A DNA stretch of 64,000 nucleotides from assembly GCA_022824465.1 (NCBI GenBank), contig JAJDZV010000008.1, positions 310,001-374,000 on the forward strand. Reading direction: 5' to 3'. Positions 25,549 through 35,086 of this stretch are shown here, piece after piece. Both the position numbers and the translations under genes were made by a program. The first letter of the stretch is position 1; every line of letters starts with the position of its first letter. The notes under the pieces were generated by a model. That model saw only the letters and a program-made list of their open reading frames with translations, made no database searches and was not told where the DNA came from. Source of the stretch: Anaerolineae bacterium (GTDB lineage Bacteria > Chloroflexota > Anaerolineae > Aggregatilineales > Phototrophicaceae).

Positions 25549-28500
25549 TTATGGCTCGGCGAATACAACCGGTATGCTGCAGGCGCTGTCAGGCACAATG
25601 GCGCCCTCTCTGTCAGTCAGCCTCAGCCGAAGATGATGAAGGCCAGCGCCAAATATCTCCGTGTTCACCAGTCCGATCACATCGTCGCTGACTGCACGGC
25701 CCGATTGCACCAGCGTAAAGTAGGTCTCGGACCAGGCCGGCATGACTGAAATCTCGTATCTGCCCTGCTCAAGCGGCGCGACCCATCCTTCAATAGCGAA
25801 GACCCCGCCAAGCTTTTCACCCGGCCTTGGACTTAGAATCTGAGCCCGCGGCGATAGACAGCCTATGGATTGCAGCGCCTGGTCCGATGGCGGCAGAACC
25901 GGATCAGGCACCTCCAACGGCATCGGCGGCAACATCGGAAGTACGATCGTGTCGCCGGCCAATACGCCGCTCACCGGGCTACGACAATTGCCGTCTCGTA
26001 AAGAAACTAGATCAGTTCCGGAAGCAAGCGCCAAAGCAATCAGTGTATCTCCTGTCCGGACTTTGTAAGCCTGCCAATCGGGCCGAACCCGGCAGCCATA
26101 GTCGCTAGCTGCCTCAATGCTGCCAGGAGCAGTGGGCGTCGCGATCAGATATGCGAGCATCGCAGGCAAATCTGTCGGGGCGGTTGTACTAATCGGCGTC
26201 TCAGTGAGCGCAGTTCCCGGCAGCGTCACCACTACCACCCTGCCCGTGGCACCCACAATCGGATCAACCGTCGCGCTTGCTGTCTCCATCGGCGCAGACG
26301 TCTCGACGACTTCCGTCGCCGGCAGCGTAACGACGACCACTCTGCCCGTCGCAACCACAGCCGCTTCAGCCGTCGCGCTCGCAGTCTCCGTCGGCGCGGA
26401 CGTCTCGACAACCTCCGTCGCCGGAAGCGTCACGACAACCACGCGCCCCGTGGCAACCACAGCCGGCTCAACCGTAGCGCTCGCAGCCTCCGTCGGCGCA
26501 GGACTTTCGACGACCTCTGTCGCCGGCAGCGTAACCACAACCACGCGCCCCGTCGCAGCGACAGCCGGTTCAGCCGTCGCGCTCGCAGTCTCCGTCGGCG
26601 CAGGATCTTCGACGACTTCCCTTGCCGGCAGCGTCACGACCACCCTGCCCGTCGCAACCACAGCCGGTACAGCCGTCGCGCTTGCCGTCTCAGTCGGCGC
26701 AGGACTTTCGACGACCTCCGTCGCCGGCAGCGTCACGACAACCACCCTGGCCGTCACCTCAACAGCCGGTACAGCCGTCGCGCTCGCAGTCTCCGTCGGC
26801 GCAGGACTCTCGACGACTTCCCTTGCCGGAAGCGTCACCACTGCCACCCGGCCCGTCGCCACCACAGTCGGTTCAGCCGTCGCGCTCGCAGTCTCCGTCG
26901 GCGCAGGCGTCTCGACGACCTCCGTCGCCGGCAGCGTCACGACAACCACCCTGGCCGTCGCCTCAAAAGCCGGTTCAGCTGTCGCGCTCGCAGTCTCCGT
27001 CGGCGCAGACGTCTCGACGACTTCCGTCGCCGGAAGCGTCACAACAACCACCCTGCCCGTCGCAACCACAGCCGGTACAGCCGTTGCGCTCGCAGTCTCC
27101 GTCGGCGCAGACGTCTCGTCGACTTCCCTTGCCGGTAGCGTCACCACTACCACCCGGCCCGTCGCAATCACAGCCGGAATAGCCGTTGCGCTTGCTGTCT
27201 CCGTCGACGCAGGACCATCGACGACCTCCGTCGCCGGAAGCGTCACCACTACCACCCGGCCCGTCGCGACCACAGTCGGTTCAGCTGTCGCGCTCGCAGT
27301 CTCAGACGGCGCAGACGTCTCGACGACTTCCCTTGCCGGCAGCGTCACCACTACCACCCGGCCAGTCGCCTCAACAGCCGGTACAGCCGTCGCGCTCGCG
27401 GTTTCCGTCGGCGCAGGGTCTTCGACGACTTCCCTTGCCGGAAGCGTCACCACTACCACCCGCCCCGTCGCAACCACAGCCGCTTCAGCCGTCGCGCTTG
27501 CTGTCTCCATCGGCGCAGGACTCTCGACGACTTCCCTTGCCGGCAGCGTCACGACTACCACCCTGCCCGTCGCAACCACAGCCGCTTCAGCCGTCGCACG
27601 CGCAGTCTCGGTCGGCGCAGGACCATCGACGACCTCCCTTGCCGGCAGCGTCACCACTACCACGCGCCCCGTCGCAACCACAGTCGGATCAACCGTCGCG
27701 CTTGCTGTCTCCATCGGCGCAGGACTCTCGACGACTTCCCTTGCCGGCAGCGTCACGACTACCACCCTGCCCGTCGCAACCACAGCCGGTACAGCCGTCG
27801 CGCTAGCCGTCTCAGTCGGCGCAGGACTCTCGACGACTTCCCTTGCCGGCAGCGTCACGACTACCACGCGCCCCGTAGTCTCAACAGCCGGTACAGCCGT
27901 CGCGCTAGCTGTCTCCGTCGGCGCAGGACTCTCGACGACCTCTGTCGCCGGAAGCGTCACGACCACCTCGCCCGTGGCAACCACAGGCGCTTCTGTCGTC
28001 GCGCTCGCAGTCTCTGTCGGCGCAGGCCTCTCGACGACCTCCCTTGCCGGCAGCGTCACCACTACCACCCTGCCCGTCGCCTCCACAGCCGCTTCAGCCG
28101 TCGCGCTCACGGTTTCCGTCGGCGCAGGACTCTCGACGACCTCCGTCGCCGGCAGCGTCACAACAACCACCCTGCCCGTCGCAACCACAGGCGCTTCTGT
28201 CGTTGCGCTCGCTGTCTCCGTCGGCGCAGGACTCTCGACAACTTCCCTTGCCGGCAGCGTCACGACCACCTGGCCCGTGGCAACCACAGCCGGCTCAACC
28301 GTCGCGCTCGCTGTCTCCGTCGGCGCACGCGTCTCGACAACTTCCCTTGCCGGCAGCGTCACCACTACCACCCGCCCGGTCGCAACCACAGCCGCTCCAG
28401 CTGTCGCGCTCGCAGTCTCCGTCGGCGCAGGCCTCTCGACAACTTCCGTTCCCGGCAGCGTCACCACTACCACGCGCCCCGTCGCAACCACAGTCGGTTC

Positions 28501-31500
28501 AGCCGTCGCGCTCGCGGTTTCCGTCGGCGCAGGACTCTCGACAAGGTCCCTTGCCGGAAGCGTCACAATAACCACCTTGCCCGTCGCAACCACAGCCGGC
28601 TCAACCGTCGCGCTCGCAGTCTCCGTCGGCGCAGGACTTTCGACGACCTCTGTCGCCGGCAGCGTCACCACTACCACGCGCCCCGTCGCCTCCACAGCCG
28701 CTTCAGCCGTCGCGCTCGCAGTCTCCGTCGGCGCCGACGTCTCGACGACCTCCGTCGCCGGCAGCGTCACGACAACCACCCGGCCAGTCGCCTCAACAGC
28801 CGGTACAGCCGTCGCGCTTGCCGTCTCCGTCGGCGCTGGACTCTCGACGACTTCCCTTGCCGGCAACGTCACCACTACTGCCCTGCCCGTCGCCTCAACA
28901 GCCGGTACAGCCGTCGCGCTCGCGGCCTGCGTCGGCGCAGGCGTCTCGACGACCTCCGTTCCCGGAAGCGTCACCACTACCACCCGGCCAGTCGCCTCAA
29001 CAGCCGGTACAGCCGTCGCGCTTGCTGTCTCCATCGGCGCAGGATCTTCGACGACTTCCCTTGCCGGAAGCGTCACAATAACCACCTTGCCCGTGGCAAC
29101 CACAGCCGGCTCAACCGTCGCGCTCGAAGTCTCCGTCGGCGCAGGCGTCTCTACGACCTCCGTTCCCGGCAGCGTATCGACGACCACCCTGCCCGTCGCA
29201 GCGACAGCCGGTACAGCCGTTGCGCTCGCAGTCTCCGTCGGCGAAGGACCATCGACGACCTCTGTTCCCGGAAGCGTCACGACAGCCACTTCAACCGTCG
29301 CGCTTGCTGTCTCCGTCGGCGCAGGACTCTCGACGATCTCCGTCGCCGGAAGCGTCACGACGACCACTCTGCCCGTCGCAGCGACAGCCGGTACAGCCGT
29401 CGCGCTCCCAGTCTCCGTCGGCGCAGACGTCTCGACGACTTCCGTCGCCGGCAGCGTAACGACGACCACCCTGCCCGTCGCAGCGACAGCGGGTACAGCC
29501 GTCGCGCTCGCAGTCTCCGTCGGCGCAGGACTTTCGACGACCTCCGTCGCCGGCAGCGTCACAACAACCACCCTGCCCGTCGCAACCACAGGCGCTTCTG
29601 TCGTCGCGCTCGCAGTCTCCGTCGGCGCATGACCATCGACGACCTCCCTTGCCGGAAGCGTCACCACAATCACCCGCCCCGTCGCAACCACAGCCGCTTC
29701 AGCCGTCGCCCTCACGGTTTCCGTCGGCGCAGATGTCTCGACGACCTCAGTCGCCGGAAGCGTCACAATAACCACCTTGCCCGTCGCAACCACAGCTGGT
29801 TCAGCTGTCGCGCTCGAAGTCTCCGTCGGCGCAGGCGTCTCGACGACCTCCCTTGCCGGCAGCGTCACGACAACCACCCTGCCCGTCGCCTCAACAGCCG
29901 GTACAGCCGTCGCGCTTGCAGTCTCCGTCGGCGCAGGACTCTCGACGACTTCCCTTGCCGGCAACGTCACCACTACTGCCCTGCCCGTCGCCTCAACAGC
30001 CGGTACAGCCGTCGCGCTCGCGGCCTGCGTCGGCGCAGGCGTCTCGAAGACGTCCCTTGCCGGAAGCGTCACAATAACCACCTTGCCTGTCGCAACCACA
30101 GCTGGTTCAGCTGTCGCGCTCGCAGTCTCCGTCGGCGCAGGACTTTCGACGAATTCCCTTGCCGGCAGCGTCGCAATAACCACCTTGCCCGTCGCCTCAA
30201 CAACCGCTTCTGCCGTCGCGCTCGCAGTCTCCGTCGGCGCCGGACGTTCGACGACCTCCGTTCCCGGCAGCGTCACCACTGCCACCCGGCCCGTGGAAAC
30301 CACAGGCGCTTCTGTCGTCGCGCTCGCAGTCTCCGTCGGCGCAGGACTTTCGACGACCTCCCTTGCCGGCAGCGTCACCACTACCACCCGGCCCGTCGCG
30401 ACCACAGCCGGCTTAACCGTCGCGCTCGCAGTCTCTATCGGCGCAGGACTCTCGACGACCTCCGTCGCCGGCAGCGTAACGACGACCACCCGGCCCGTCG
30501 CAACCACAGCCGGCTCAACCGTCGGGCTCGCGGTCTCCATCGGCGGAGGCGTCTCGACGACCTCCCCTGACGGCAGCGTCACCACTGCCACCCTGCCCGT
30601 CGCAACCACAGCCGCTCCAGCCGTCGCGCTCGCAGTCTCCGTCGGCGCAGGACTCTCGACGACCTCCGTTGCCCGAAGCGTCACCACTACCACCCGGCCC
30701 GTCGCGACCACAGCCGGCTTAACCGTCGCGCTCGCAGTCTCTATCGGCGCAGGACTTTCGACGACCTCCCCTGACGGAAGCGTCACGACGACCACTCTGC
30801 CCGTCGCCTCAACAGCCGGTACAGCCGTCGCGCTCGCAGTCTCCGTCGGCGCAGGACTCTCGAAGACTTCCGTTCCCGGCAGCGTAACGACGACCACCCG
30901 GCCCGTCGCCACCACAGCCGCTCCAGCCGTCGCGCTCGCCGTCTCCGTAGGCGCAGACGTCTCGACGACCTCTGTCGCCGGCAGCGTCACCACTACCACC
31001 CTGCCCGTGGCACCCACAATCGGATCAACCGTCGCGCTCGCAGTCTCCGTCGGCGCAGGACTCTCGACAACTTCCGTTCCCGGCAGCGTAACCACAACCA
31101 CGCGCCCCGTCGCCACCACAGCCGCTCCAGCCGTCGCGCTCGCCGTCTCCGTAGGCGCAGACGTCTCGACGATCTCTGTCGCCGGAAGCGTCACCACTAC
31201 CACCCGGCCCGTCGCAACCACAGCCGCTTCAGACGTCGCGCTTGCAGTCACCGTCGGCGCAGGCCTCTCGACGACTTGAGTCAGCGCCGCCTCAACCGGC
31301 GTCTGCGTTTCGCTCGCAACGGGGGAAGCAAGCGTCGTACCGATACCTGCCGCTGTCGCAGTAGCAGTCGCCGCAGCCTCACGCGCCGTTGGGCTCAATG
31401 GCGGCGGATTCTGCGTCGACGACGCCAACAGCAGCGCAAAGAGGGCGGCAAACAGCAGCGATATAGCCGCGAGCAGCGCTACGACTAGCTCGTTGCCGAT

Positions 31501-31512
31501 GTTGCGCCGCAT
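25549..31512 (-). CDS. Giant repeat protein: membrane anchor, 50 tandem 34-residue repeats, LysM-like and Ig-like C-terminus
   Basis: A 1987-residue protein. Residues 8-31 form a membrane segment; residues 32-87 are Thr/Ala/Pro-rich. Residues 88-1776 are 50 tandem repeats with consensus core ATGRVVVVTLPAxEVVE followed by SPAPTETASATA; 46 are 34 residues, three are 33 and one is 26. Residues about 1815-1860 resemble a LysM domain (YKVRTGDTLIALA ... LAGDTIVLP), and the last ~100 residues look like a beta-sandwich (GEKLGGVFAIEGWV, GLHHLRLRL). GAGGAA seven bases before ATG 31512. The likely picture is a long stalk carrying a glycan-binding tip, but no function is known. Preceded by the kinase-like gene (3 bp) and followed by the LCP gene. 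Confidence 0.85.
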   Translation of the reverse strand: MRRNIGNELVVALLAAISLLFAALFALLLASSTQNPPPLSPTAREAAATATATAAGIGTTLASPVASETQTPVEAALTQVVERPAPTVTASATSEAAVVATGRVVVVTLPATEIVETSAPTETASATAGAAVVATGRVVVVTLPGTEVVESPAPTETASATVDPIVGATGRVVVVTLPATEVVETSAPTETASATAGAAVVATGRVVVVTLPGTEVFESPAPTETASATAVPAVEATGRVVVVTLPSGEVVESPAPIETASATVKPAVVATGRVVVVTLRATEVVESPAPTETASATAGAAVVATGRVAVVTLPSGEVVETPPPMETASPTVEPAVVATGRVVVVTLPATEVVESPAPIETASATVKPAVVATGRVVVVTLPAREVVESPAPTETASATTEAPVVSTGRVAVVTLPGTEVVERPAPTETASATAEAVVEATGKVVIATLPAREFVESPAPTETASATAEPAVVATGKVVIVTLPARDVFETPAPTQAASATAVPAVEATGRAVVVTLPAREVVESPAPTETASATAVPAVEATGRVVVVTLPAREVVETPAPTETSSATAEPAVVATGKVVIVTLPATEVVETSAPTETVRATAEAAVVATGRVIVVTLPAREVVDGHAPTETASATTEAPVVATGRVVVVTLPATEVVESPAPTETASATAVPAVAATGRVVVVTLPATEVVETSAPTETGSATAVPAVAATGRVVVVTLPATEIVESPAPTETASATVEVAVVTLPGTEVVDGPSPTETASATAVPAVAATGRVVVDTLPGTEVVETPAPTETSSATVEPAVVATGKVVIVTLPAREVVEDPAPMETASATAVPAVEATGRVVVVTLPGTEVVETPAPTQAASATAVPAVEATGRAVVVTLPAREVVESPAPTETASATAVPAVEATGRVVVVTLPATEVVETSAPTETASATAEAAVEATGRVVVVTLPATEVVESPAPTETASATVEPAVVATGKVVIVTLPARDLVESPAPTETASATAEPTVVATGRVVVVTLPGTEVVERPAPTETASATAGAAVVATGRVVVVTLPAREVVETRAPTETASATVEPAVVATGQVVVTLPAREVVESPAPTETASATTEAPVVATGRVVVVTLPATEVVESPAPTETVSATAEAAVEATGRVVVVTLPAREVVERPAPTETASATTEAPVVATGEVVVTLPATEVVESPAPTETASATAVPAVETTGRVVVVTLPAREVVESPAPTETASATAVPAVVATGRVVVVTLPAREVVESPAPMETASATVDPTVVATGRVVVVTLPAREVVDGPAPTETARATAEAAVVATGRVVVVTLPAREVVESPAPMETASATAEAAVVATGRVVVVTLPAREVVEDPAPTETASATAVPAVEATGRVVVVTLPAREVVETSAPSETASATAEPTVVATGRVVVVTLPATEVVDGPASTETASATAIPAVIATGRVVVVTLPAREVDETSAPTETASATAVPAVVATGRVVVVTLPATEVVETSAPTETASATAEPAFEATARVVVVTLPATEVVETPAPTETASATAEPTVVATGRVAVVTLPAREVVESPAPTETASATAVPAVEVTARVVVVTLPATEVVESPAPTETASATAVPAVVATGRVVVTLPAREVVEDPAPTETASATAEPAVAATGRVVVVTLPATEVVESPAPTEAASATVEPAVVATGRVVVVTLPATEVVETSAPTETASATAEAAVVATGRVVVVTLPATEVVETSAPMETASATVDPIVGATGRVVVVTLPGTALTETPISTTAPTDLPAMLAYLIATPTAPGSIEAASDYGCRVRPDWQAYKVRTGDTLIALALASGTDLVSLRDGNCRSPVSGVLAGDTIVLPMLPPMPLEVPDPVLPPSDQALQSIGCLSPRAQILSPRPGEKLGGVFAIEGWVAPLEQGRYEISVMPAWSETYFTLVQSGRAVSDDVIGLVNTEIFGAGLHHLRLRLTDREGAIVPDSACSIPVVFAEP
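26185..31251 (-). repeat. Coding tandem array, 50 copies of a ~102-bp unit
   Basis: Direct count of the translated units gives 50 copies: 46 of 102 bp, three of 99 bp and one of 78 bp. All length changes are multiples of three, so the coding frame is kept throughout. Copies differ by scattered substitutions in a few modular positions (ESP/ETS/EDP/DGP; AVPAVEA/AEAAVVA/VEPAVVA), and several neighbouring pairs recur as blocks, as expected from unequal crossing-over. Confidence 0.97.
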
Positions 31513-31515
31513 AGG

Positions 31516-34500
31516 CTATTCCTCAATTGACGCAACCAATTGCAGAGGCAACGCGACATGGAAGACTGAGCCGCTGTTTAGATGGCTAGTGACCCTAAGA
31601 TCGCCGTCGTTGGCGCGAAGGTAGGCGCGCGCGATGCTCATGCCGACGCCCGTATCGCTCAAACCAGCGATGCTAGGATAGGCGTTCCGGTACTTTCGTT
31701 CAAATACCCGCGGCAAATCCGCCTCCGCGATGCCGCCGCCGCAATCATGAACCGATATCTCGATCCTTTCGGCTGCCGCGCCTTCATCCGCCACGCCCAA
31801 TAGACCCGCTTTGGCGCTTATCTTTATGTTCGAACCTGGCGGGGAGACTGCCCCGGCGTTGGCGAGCAGGCGCGTCAAAATCTGTTTCAGGCTGACTTCA
31901 TCGGCGCTCACCGGCGGCAGATTGTCGTCCAGCGCCAATTCTATCTGCAGTTGCTTATCGCCCAGCATGTCAGCGCTTGCCCGCACAACCTCATCGACTA
32001 CGCTCACGATATCTACATCTCGCAACGGCTGCGCCGAACCCGCTGATTCAAATTCGGACGCTTCCCGCAACCGTGTAATCAAGGCGGAGAGCTTGCCGAG
32101 GTCTTCGGCCATCAATCTCAACACATGCAGTTGCGCCGTACCAAGGATGCCGAGCGATTCAGCCAGCAGCAGATCGGTGTAATCGGATAGCGATCTCAAC
32201 GGCGATTGCAAATCCGCCGCGACGCTGGACAAGACCTCCCCCTCCCATGAAACACGGCTGCTAGTCTCGCCGACCTCGTCCGCCGACCGATCAGGCTGAG
32301 AATCGCGCGCGGCCTCGAGTTCGGTACGCGCATCGCTCAATTCCAGCGCCAATTCTTCTCGCTGCTCGCTGAGGTGGGCGACGGTCGCGCGCAATTCATC
32401 CAACTCGCTCCGTTCGACCGCGCCGCCGCCAGCCATTGCCGCCGCGACCCTCGCCGTCAGCTGATCGCGCAGCTTCAGCAGATTGTCACGCTCGCCAATA
32501 AGCTCCTTGATGCGCTGCTGCGTCGTTTCCCGACCCTCGACATTCGCCGAAAGCTCGCCCTGCAATTTCATGTTCTGCGCGACCAATTCCGACTTCTCCG
32601 CCTCAGCCATACGGAGTTCGTCCTGCAACTGCTGTCTTTCCCGGCGCATTTCTTCACGCGCGTTCAAGAGCTGTTCGTGGTCGGCGCTTAAATGCTTCAG
32701 CTGGCGTTCAATCTCCTCTCGGTCGCCGCCGTCAGCCGCCCTCGCTTGCTGACGATCATCAATGAGCGTCTGGCGATCCTGGTTGAGTTCATCCAACTGC
32801 TTTCCAAACGCTTCTCTCTCGGCGTACAGTTGAATCATCACTCGGGTCAAGTGGCTGTAGCTGCCGCTCGTTCCCAGGGTTTCAAGTTTCGCGGCGATCG
32901 ATTCCAGCCTCCGCCGCTGCTGATCGCGCTCCAATTCCAGTTGAGCCGTTTCATCGGCGATGCTCTGCAATACCGCGGTGATGCCATCGGCCGCCGCCGA
33001 CTTTCCCATCACCAGCGCCGAGTTGATTTGCCGACGCAATCGGTCGCGCTCGCTTTCAAGCACATTGGTTTCCTTATGCAGAAACTCGCGGATGATCTGC
33101 GCTAGCGTCTCGCCGCTGCCGACATTCAGGACGCGCAAGACGGTCTCCGCATCCAACAGATCATGCGCCGTCAACTCGCAGAGGTCGCGAAGGCGCGCCT
33201 GTTCATCAAACGAGGCGTTTAGCCGCCTGGCCGCGCCGCGATCGCCGCTGGCTTCCACCAGACCCTCCAACATGCGCACCTGCTGCTGCTGCAATTGTTG
33301 TCTCAAATCCGCAATCTGCGACCTCAAGTTGCGGCTGCGCTCGACTATCGGCGTCAGGCTGCTTTCCAGCTCCAGCCGATTTGATCGCAGCGCCGCCCCG
33401 TCCGCCGCCGTCTCGCTTGTCTTCTCCGCAATGAAATTGATTCGCGCCTCGCCCTTCCGCGAATTGGCTTCGGCCATCGCCGCCGTCCAAGCCAAGACAT
33501 GCCCCGCCACTACGCCAATTTCGCGTAAGGCCTCAATCTCCTGAAGCGACAGATCGACCTGGCGATACGGTGACAAAACGAGCAAAACCGCTTGTGATTC
33601 ACCAGTTCGGCCGAGCGGCTGGACGTATGTATTACTCAAGGGAGAGATATTTAGCCGTCGAAAGAGATCCGTCAATTCTTCTGCGTGGTATTCGGCAAAT
33701 AGAATCGTCTGCTCGCCGCGCCTTGCGGATTCCAGCAGCGTCGGCTGCTCATTGAGGTTCAGCGAAATGCCCGCAAGTCCCCGGTCGGCGACGCGATCGT
33801 AGCCGGCCGTAATGTCGGCATACTTGTTTTCCTGCACCTGGATGAGAAAGCAGACATCGGCGCCCAATGACTCCAATGCCGACCTCACGATCTGGGCGGG
33901 CGCTTGCGAAATCTCGCGTCCCTCAAGCATCATTCCAACTGCGTTGAGCAGCTTCTGCGAATCTCCCGCTACTGGCGCCGCCGCAAAGTTCCAGGAAGAC
34001 GCCGCCGCCGAAAGCCCATCTTCAGCTGGCGCGACCGCATCCGCCGGCGTCTGGCTCAACGCTGACGACGGCTGCGACGCCGCCAGCACCACCTCCACCA
34101 GACTGTTCTCCAGCAAGGCAACGGCGTACCGGTAGACAATCAAGGGAAACAGCGCCAGCCCGGCCGCGTAGGCCAAGCGCGCGCCGCCAAGATAACTCCC
34201 AGCCGCGTCCCCCTGCGAGAGTCGAATGAGGTCCAGGCCATTGCCCAGCGCCACGACCAGGAAGAACAGCGTCTTGAGAGGCGCGTCCACAATGCCGCCG
34301 ATGTTGACCAGCGTAAGAATCCCGCAGACGATCGCGATTAAGGCCGAGACGCCAGCCCATACGAGCGCGTAAGCTGTTGCGTTGAAGGCGCTCCCGCCAG
34401 CCGATTCCGCCAGCCAATTGGCGCTCGTGCTCAAATAAAGCAGCGCCAGCGCAAATGTCACAGCTACGATAAACAGGTTCGATCGATTCCGCCAGCGCTC

Positions 34501-34824
34501 AAACTCAGCGCTCAAGATCGCCCAGCCAAGCAGCGACAAAGTGACGGCGTAAGCCAGACGCTCCAACGGCGGCATAAAACGGTTGGCATCAAGGGCGGCG
34601 GTCTGCGCCAGCGCCGAAGCGCCCAGCATCACCAGCCAGACCGCCACCAAGGCAGCCGCGCTAAAGAGATAGCGCCGGGTCGAATGCTCATGAGGAAAGC
34701 GCGCGCGATGGCCTATCGCAAGGAAGAGCGAGCCTAGGCTGAAGGCGATTACTAGCAGAAAAAATAGCAGGTCGCCCGGAAATCCGACGAATAGATCAAG
34801 GATATCCAAGGGTGTTCTCAACAC
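31516..34824 (-). CDS. Membrane histidine-kinase-like protein with GAF and long coiled coil; phosphoacceptor His missing
   Basis: 1102 residues. Residues 1-250 hold seven to eight membrane helices; a GAF-like domain lies around 290-460; residues about 490-850 are a long coiled coil rich in Glu/Gln/Arg/Leu. The C-terminus has a HisKA-like helix pair and an HATPase_c domain (LLANAGAVSPPGS N-box, DCGGGI, FERKYR, TGVGMSIA). In the H-box the stretch reads SVAADLQSPLRSL where kinases have SHELRTPL, so Ala takes the place of the phosphorylated His (about residue 870). It may be a pseudokinase or sensor scaffold. GTG start at 34824. First gene of the operon with the giant repeat protein and LCP; no response regulator is adjacent. 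Confidence 0.8.
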   Translation of the reverse strand: MLRTPLDILDLFVGFPGDLLFFLLVIAFSLGSLFLAIGHRARFPHEHSTRRYLFSAAALVAVWLVMLGASALAQTAALDANRFMPPLERLAYAVTLSLLGWAILSAEFERWRNRSNLFIVAVTFALALLYLSTSANWLAESAGGSAFNATAYALVWAGVSALIAIVCGILTLVNIGGIVDAPLKTLFFLVVALGNGLDLIRLSQGDAAGSYLGGARLAYAAGLALFPLIVYRYAVALLENSLVEVVLAASQPSSALSQTPADAVAPAEDGLSAAASSWNFAAAPVAGDSQKLLNAVGMMLEGREISQAPAQIVRSALESLGADVCFLIQVQENKYADITAGYDRVADRGLAGISLNLNEQPTLLESARRGEQTILFAEYHAEELTDLFRRLNISPLSNTYVQPLGRTGESQAVLLVLSPYRQVDLSLQEIEALREIGVVAGHVLAWTAAMAEANSRKGEARINFIAEKTSETAADGAALRSNRLELESSLTPIVERSRNLRSQIADLRQQLQQQQVRMLEGLVEASGDRGAARRLNASFDEQARLRDLCELTAHDLLDAETVLRVLNVGSGETLAQIIREFLHKETNVLESERDRLRRQINSALVMGKSAAADGITAVLQSIADETAQLELERDQQRRRLESIAAKLETLGTSGSYSHLTRVMIQLYAEREAFGKQLDELNQDRQTLIDDRQQARAADGGDREEIERQLKHLSADHEQLLNAREEMRRERQQLQDELRMAEAEKSELVAQNMKLQGELSANVEGRETTQQRIKELIGERDNLLKLRDQLTARVAAAMAGGGAVERSELDELRATVAHLSEQREELALELSDARTELEAARDSQPDRSADEVGETSSRVSWEGEVLSSVAADLQSPLRSLSDYTDLLLAESLGILGTAQLHVLRLMAEDLGKLSALITRLREASEFESAGSAQPLRDVDIVSVVDEVVRASADMLGDKQLQIELALDDNLPPVSADEVSLKQILTRLLANAGAVSPPGSNIKISAKAGLLGVADEGAAAERIEISVHDCGGGIAEADLPRVFERKYRNAYPSIAGLSDTGVGMSIARAYLRANDGDLRVTSHLNSGSVFHVALPLQLVASIEE

Positions 34825-35086
34825 GTCGCGTCATCCGTTTTGGCTTGCCAGCCCGTGACTGCTGTCACCCGGCGCGGCAGTCCGCCCGCCGCGCCCGCTG
34901 CACGCAACGGAAGGCCGCTCGCCAGGCAGTCTGGTTACCGAGTCAGTATAGCATAGGCTCAATTTGCGTACTGACGGAACGGCGCGCATTTACCGCGGTC
35001 ATCAGCCTTGCTCCCCGCGGATCGCTGTTGACGCCCTCATGCCGACAATCTACACTTTGTGTGCCGCTGGATCATTTTGGACTGCC
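34825..35086. other. Divergent intergenic region, no clear gene
   Basis: 262 bases between the kinase-like gene (minus) and the Nudix gene (plus). A TATACT on the minus strand near 34945-34955 is a possible -10 element, but no convincing -35 was found for either direction. No RNA gene or short ORF with a good ribosome site was recognised. Confidence 0.4.

Noticed and set aside
26117-29632. 1171-codon + strand open frame
   Set aside because: Mirror of the 102-bp coding repeats on the minus strand; no ribosome site, no membrane or domain signal, and it breaks where single repeats vary, whereas the minus frame is continuous with anchor and LysM-like ends.
26185-31251. CRISPR-like periodic repeat
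   Set aside because: Units are contiguous and coding, with no unique spacers and a period of 102 bp; no cas genes nearby.
29777-31279. 500-codon + strand open frame
   Set aside because: Same cause: antisense of the repeat array.
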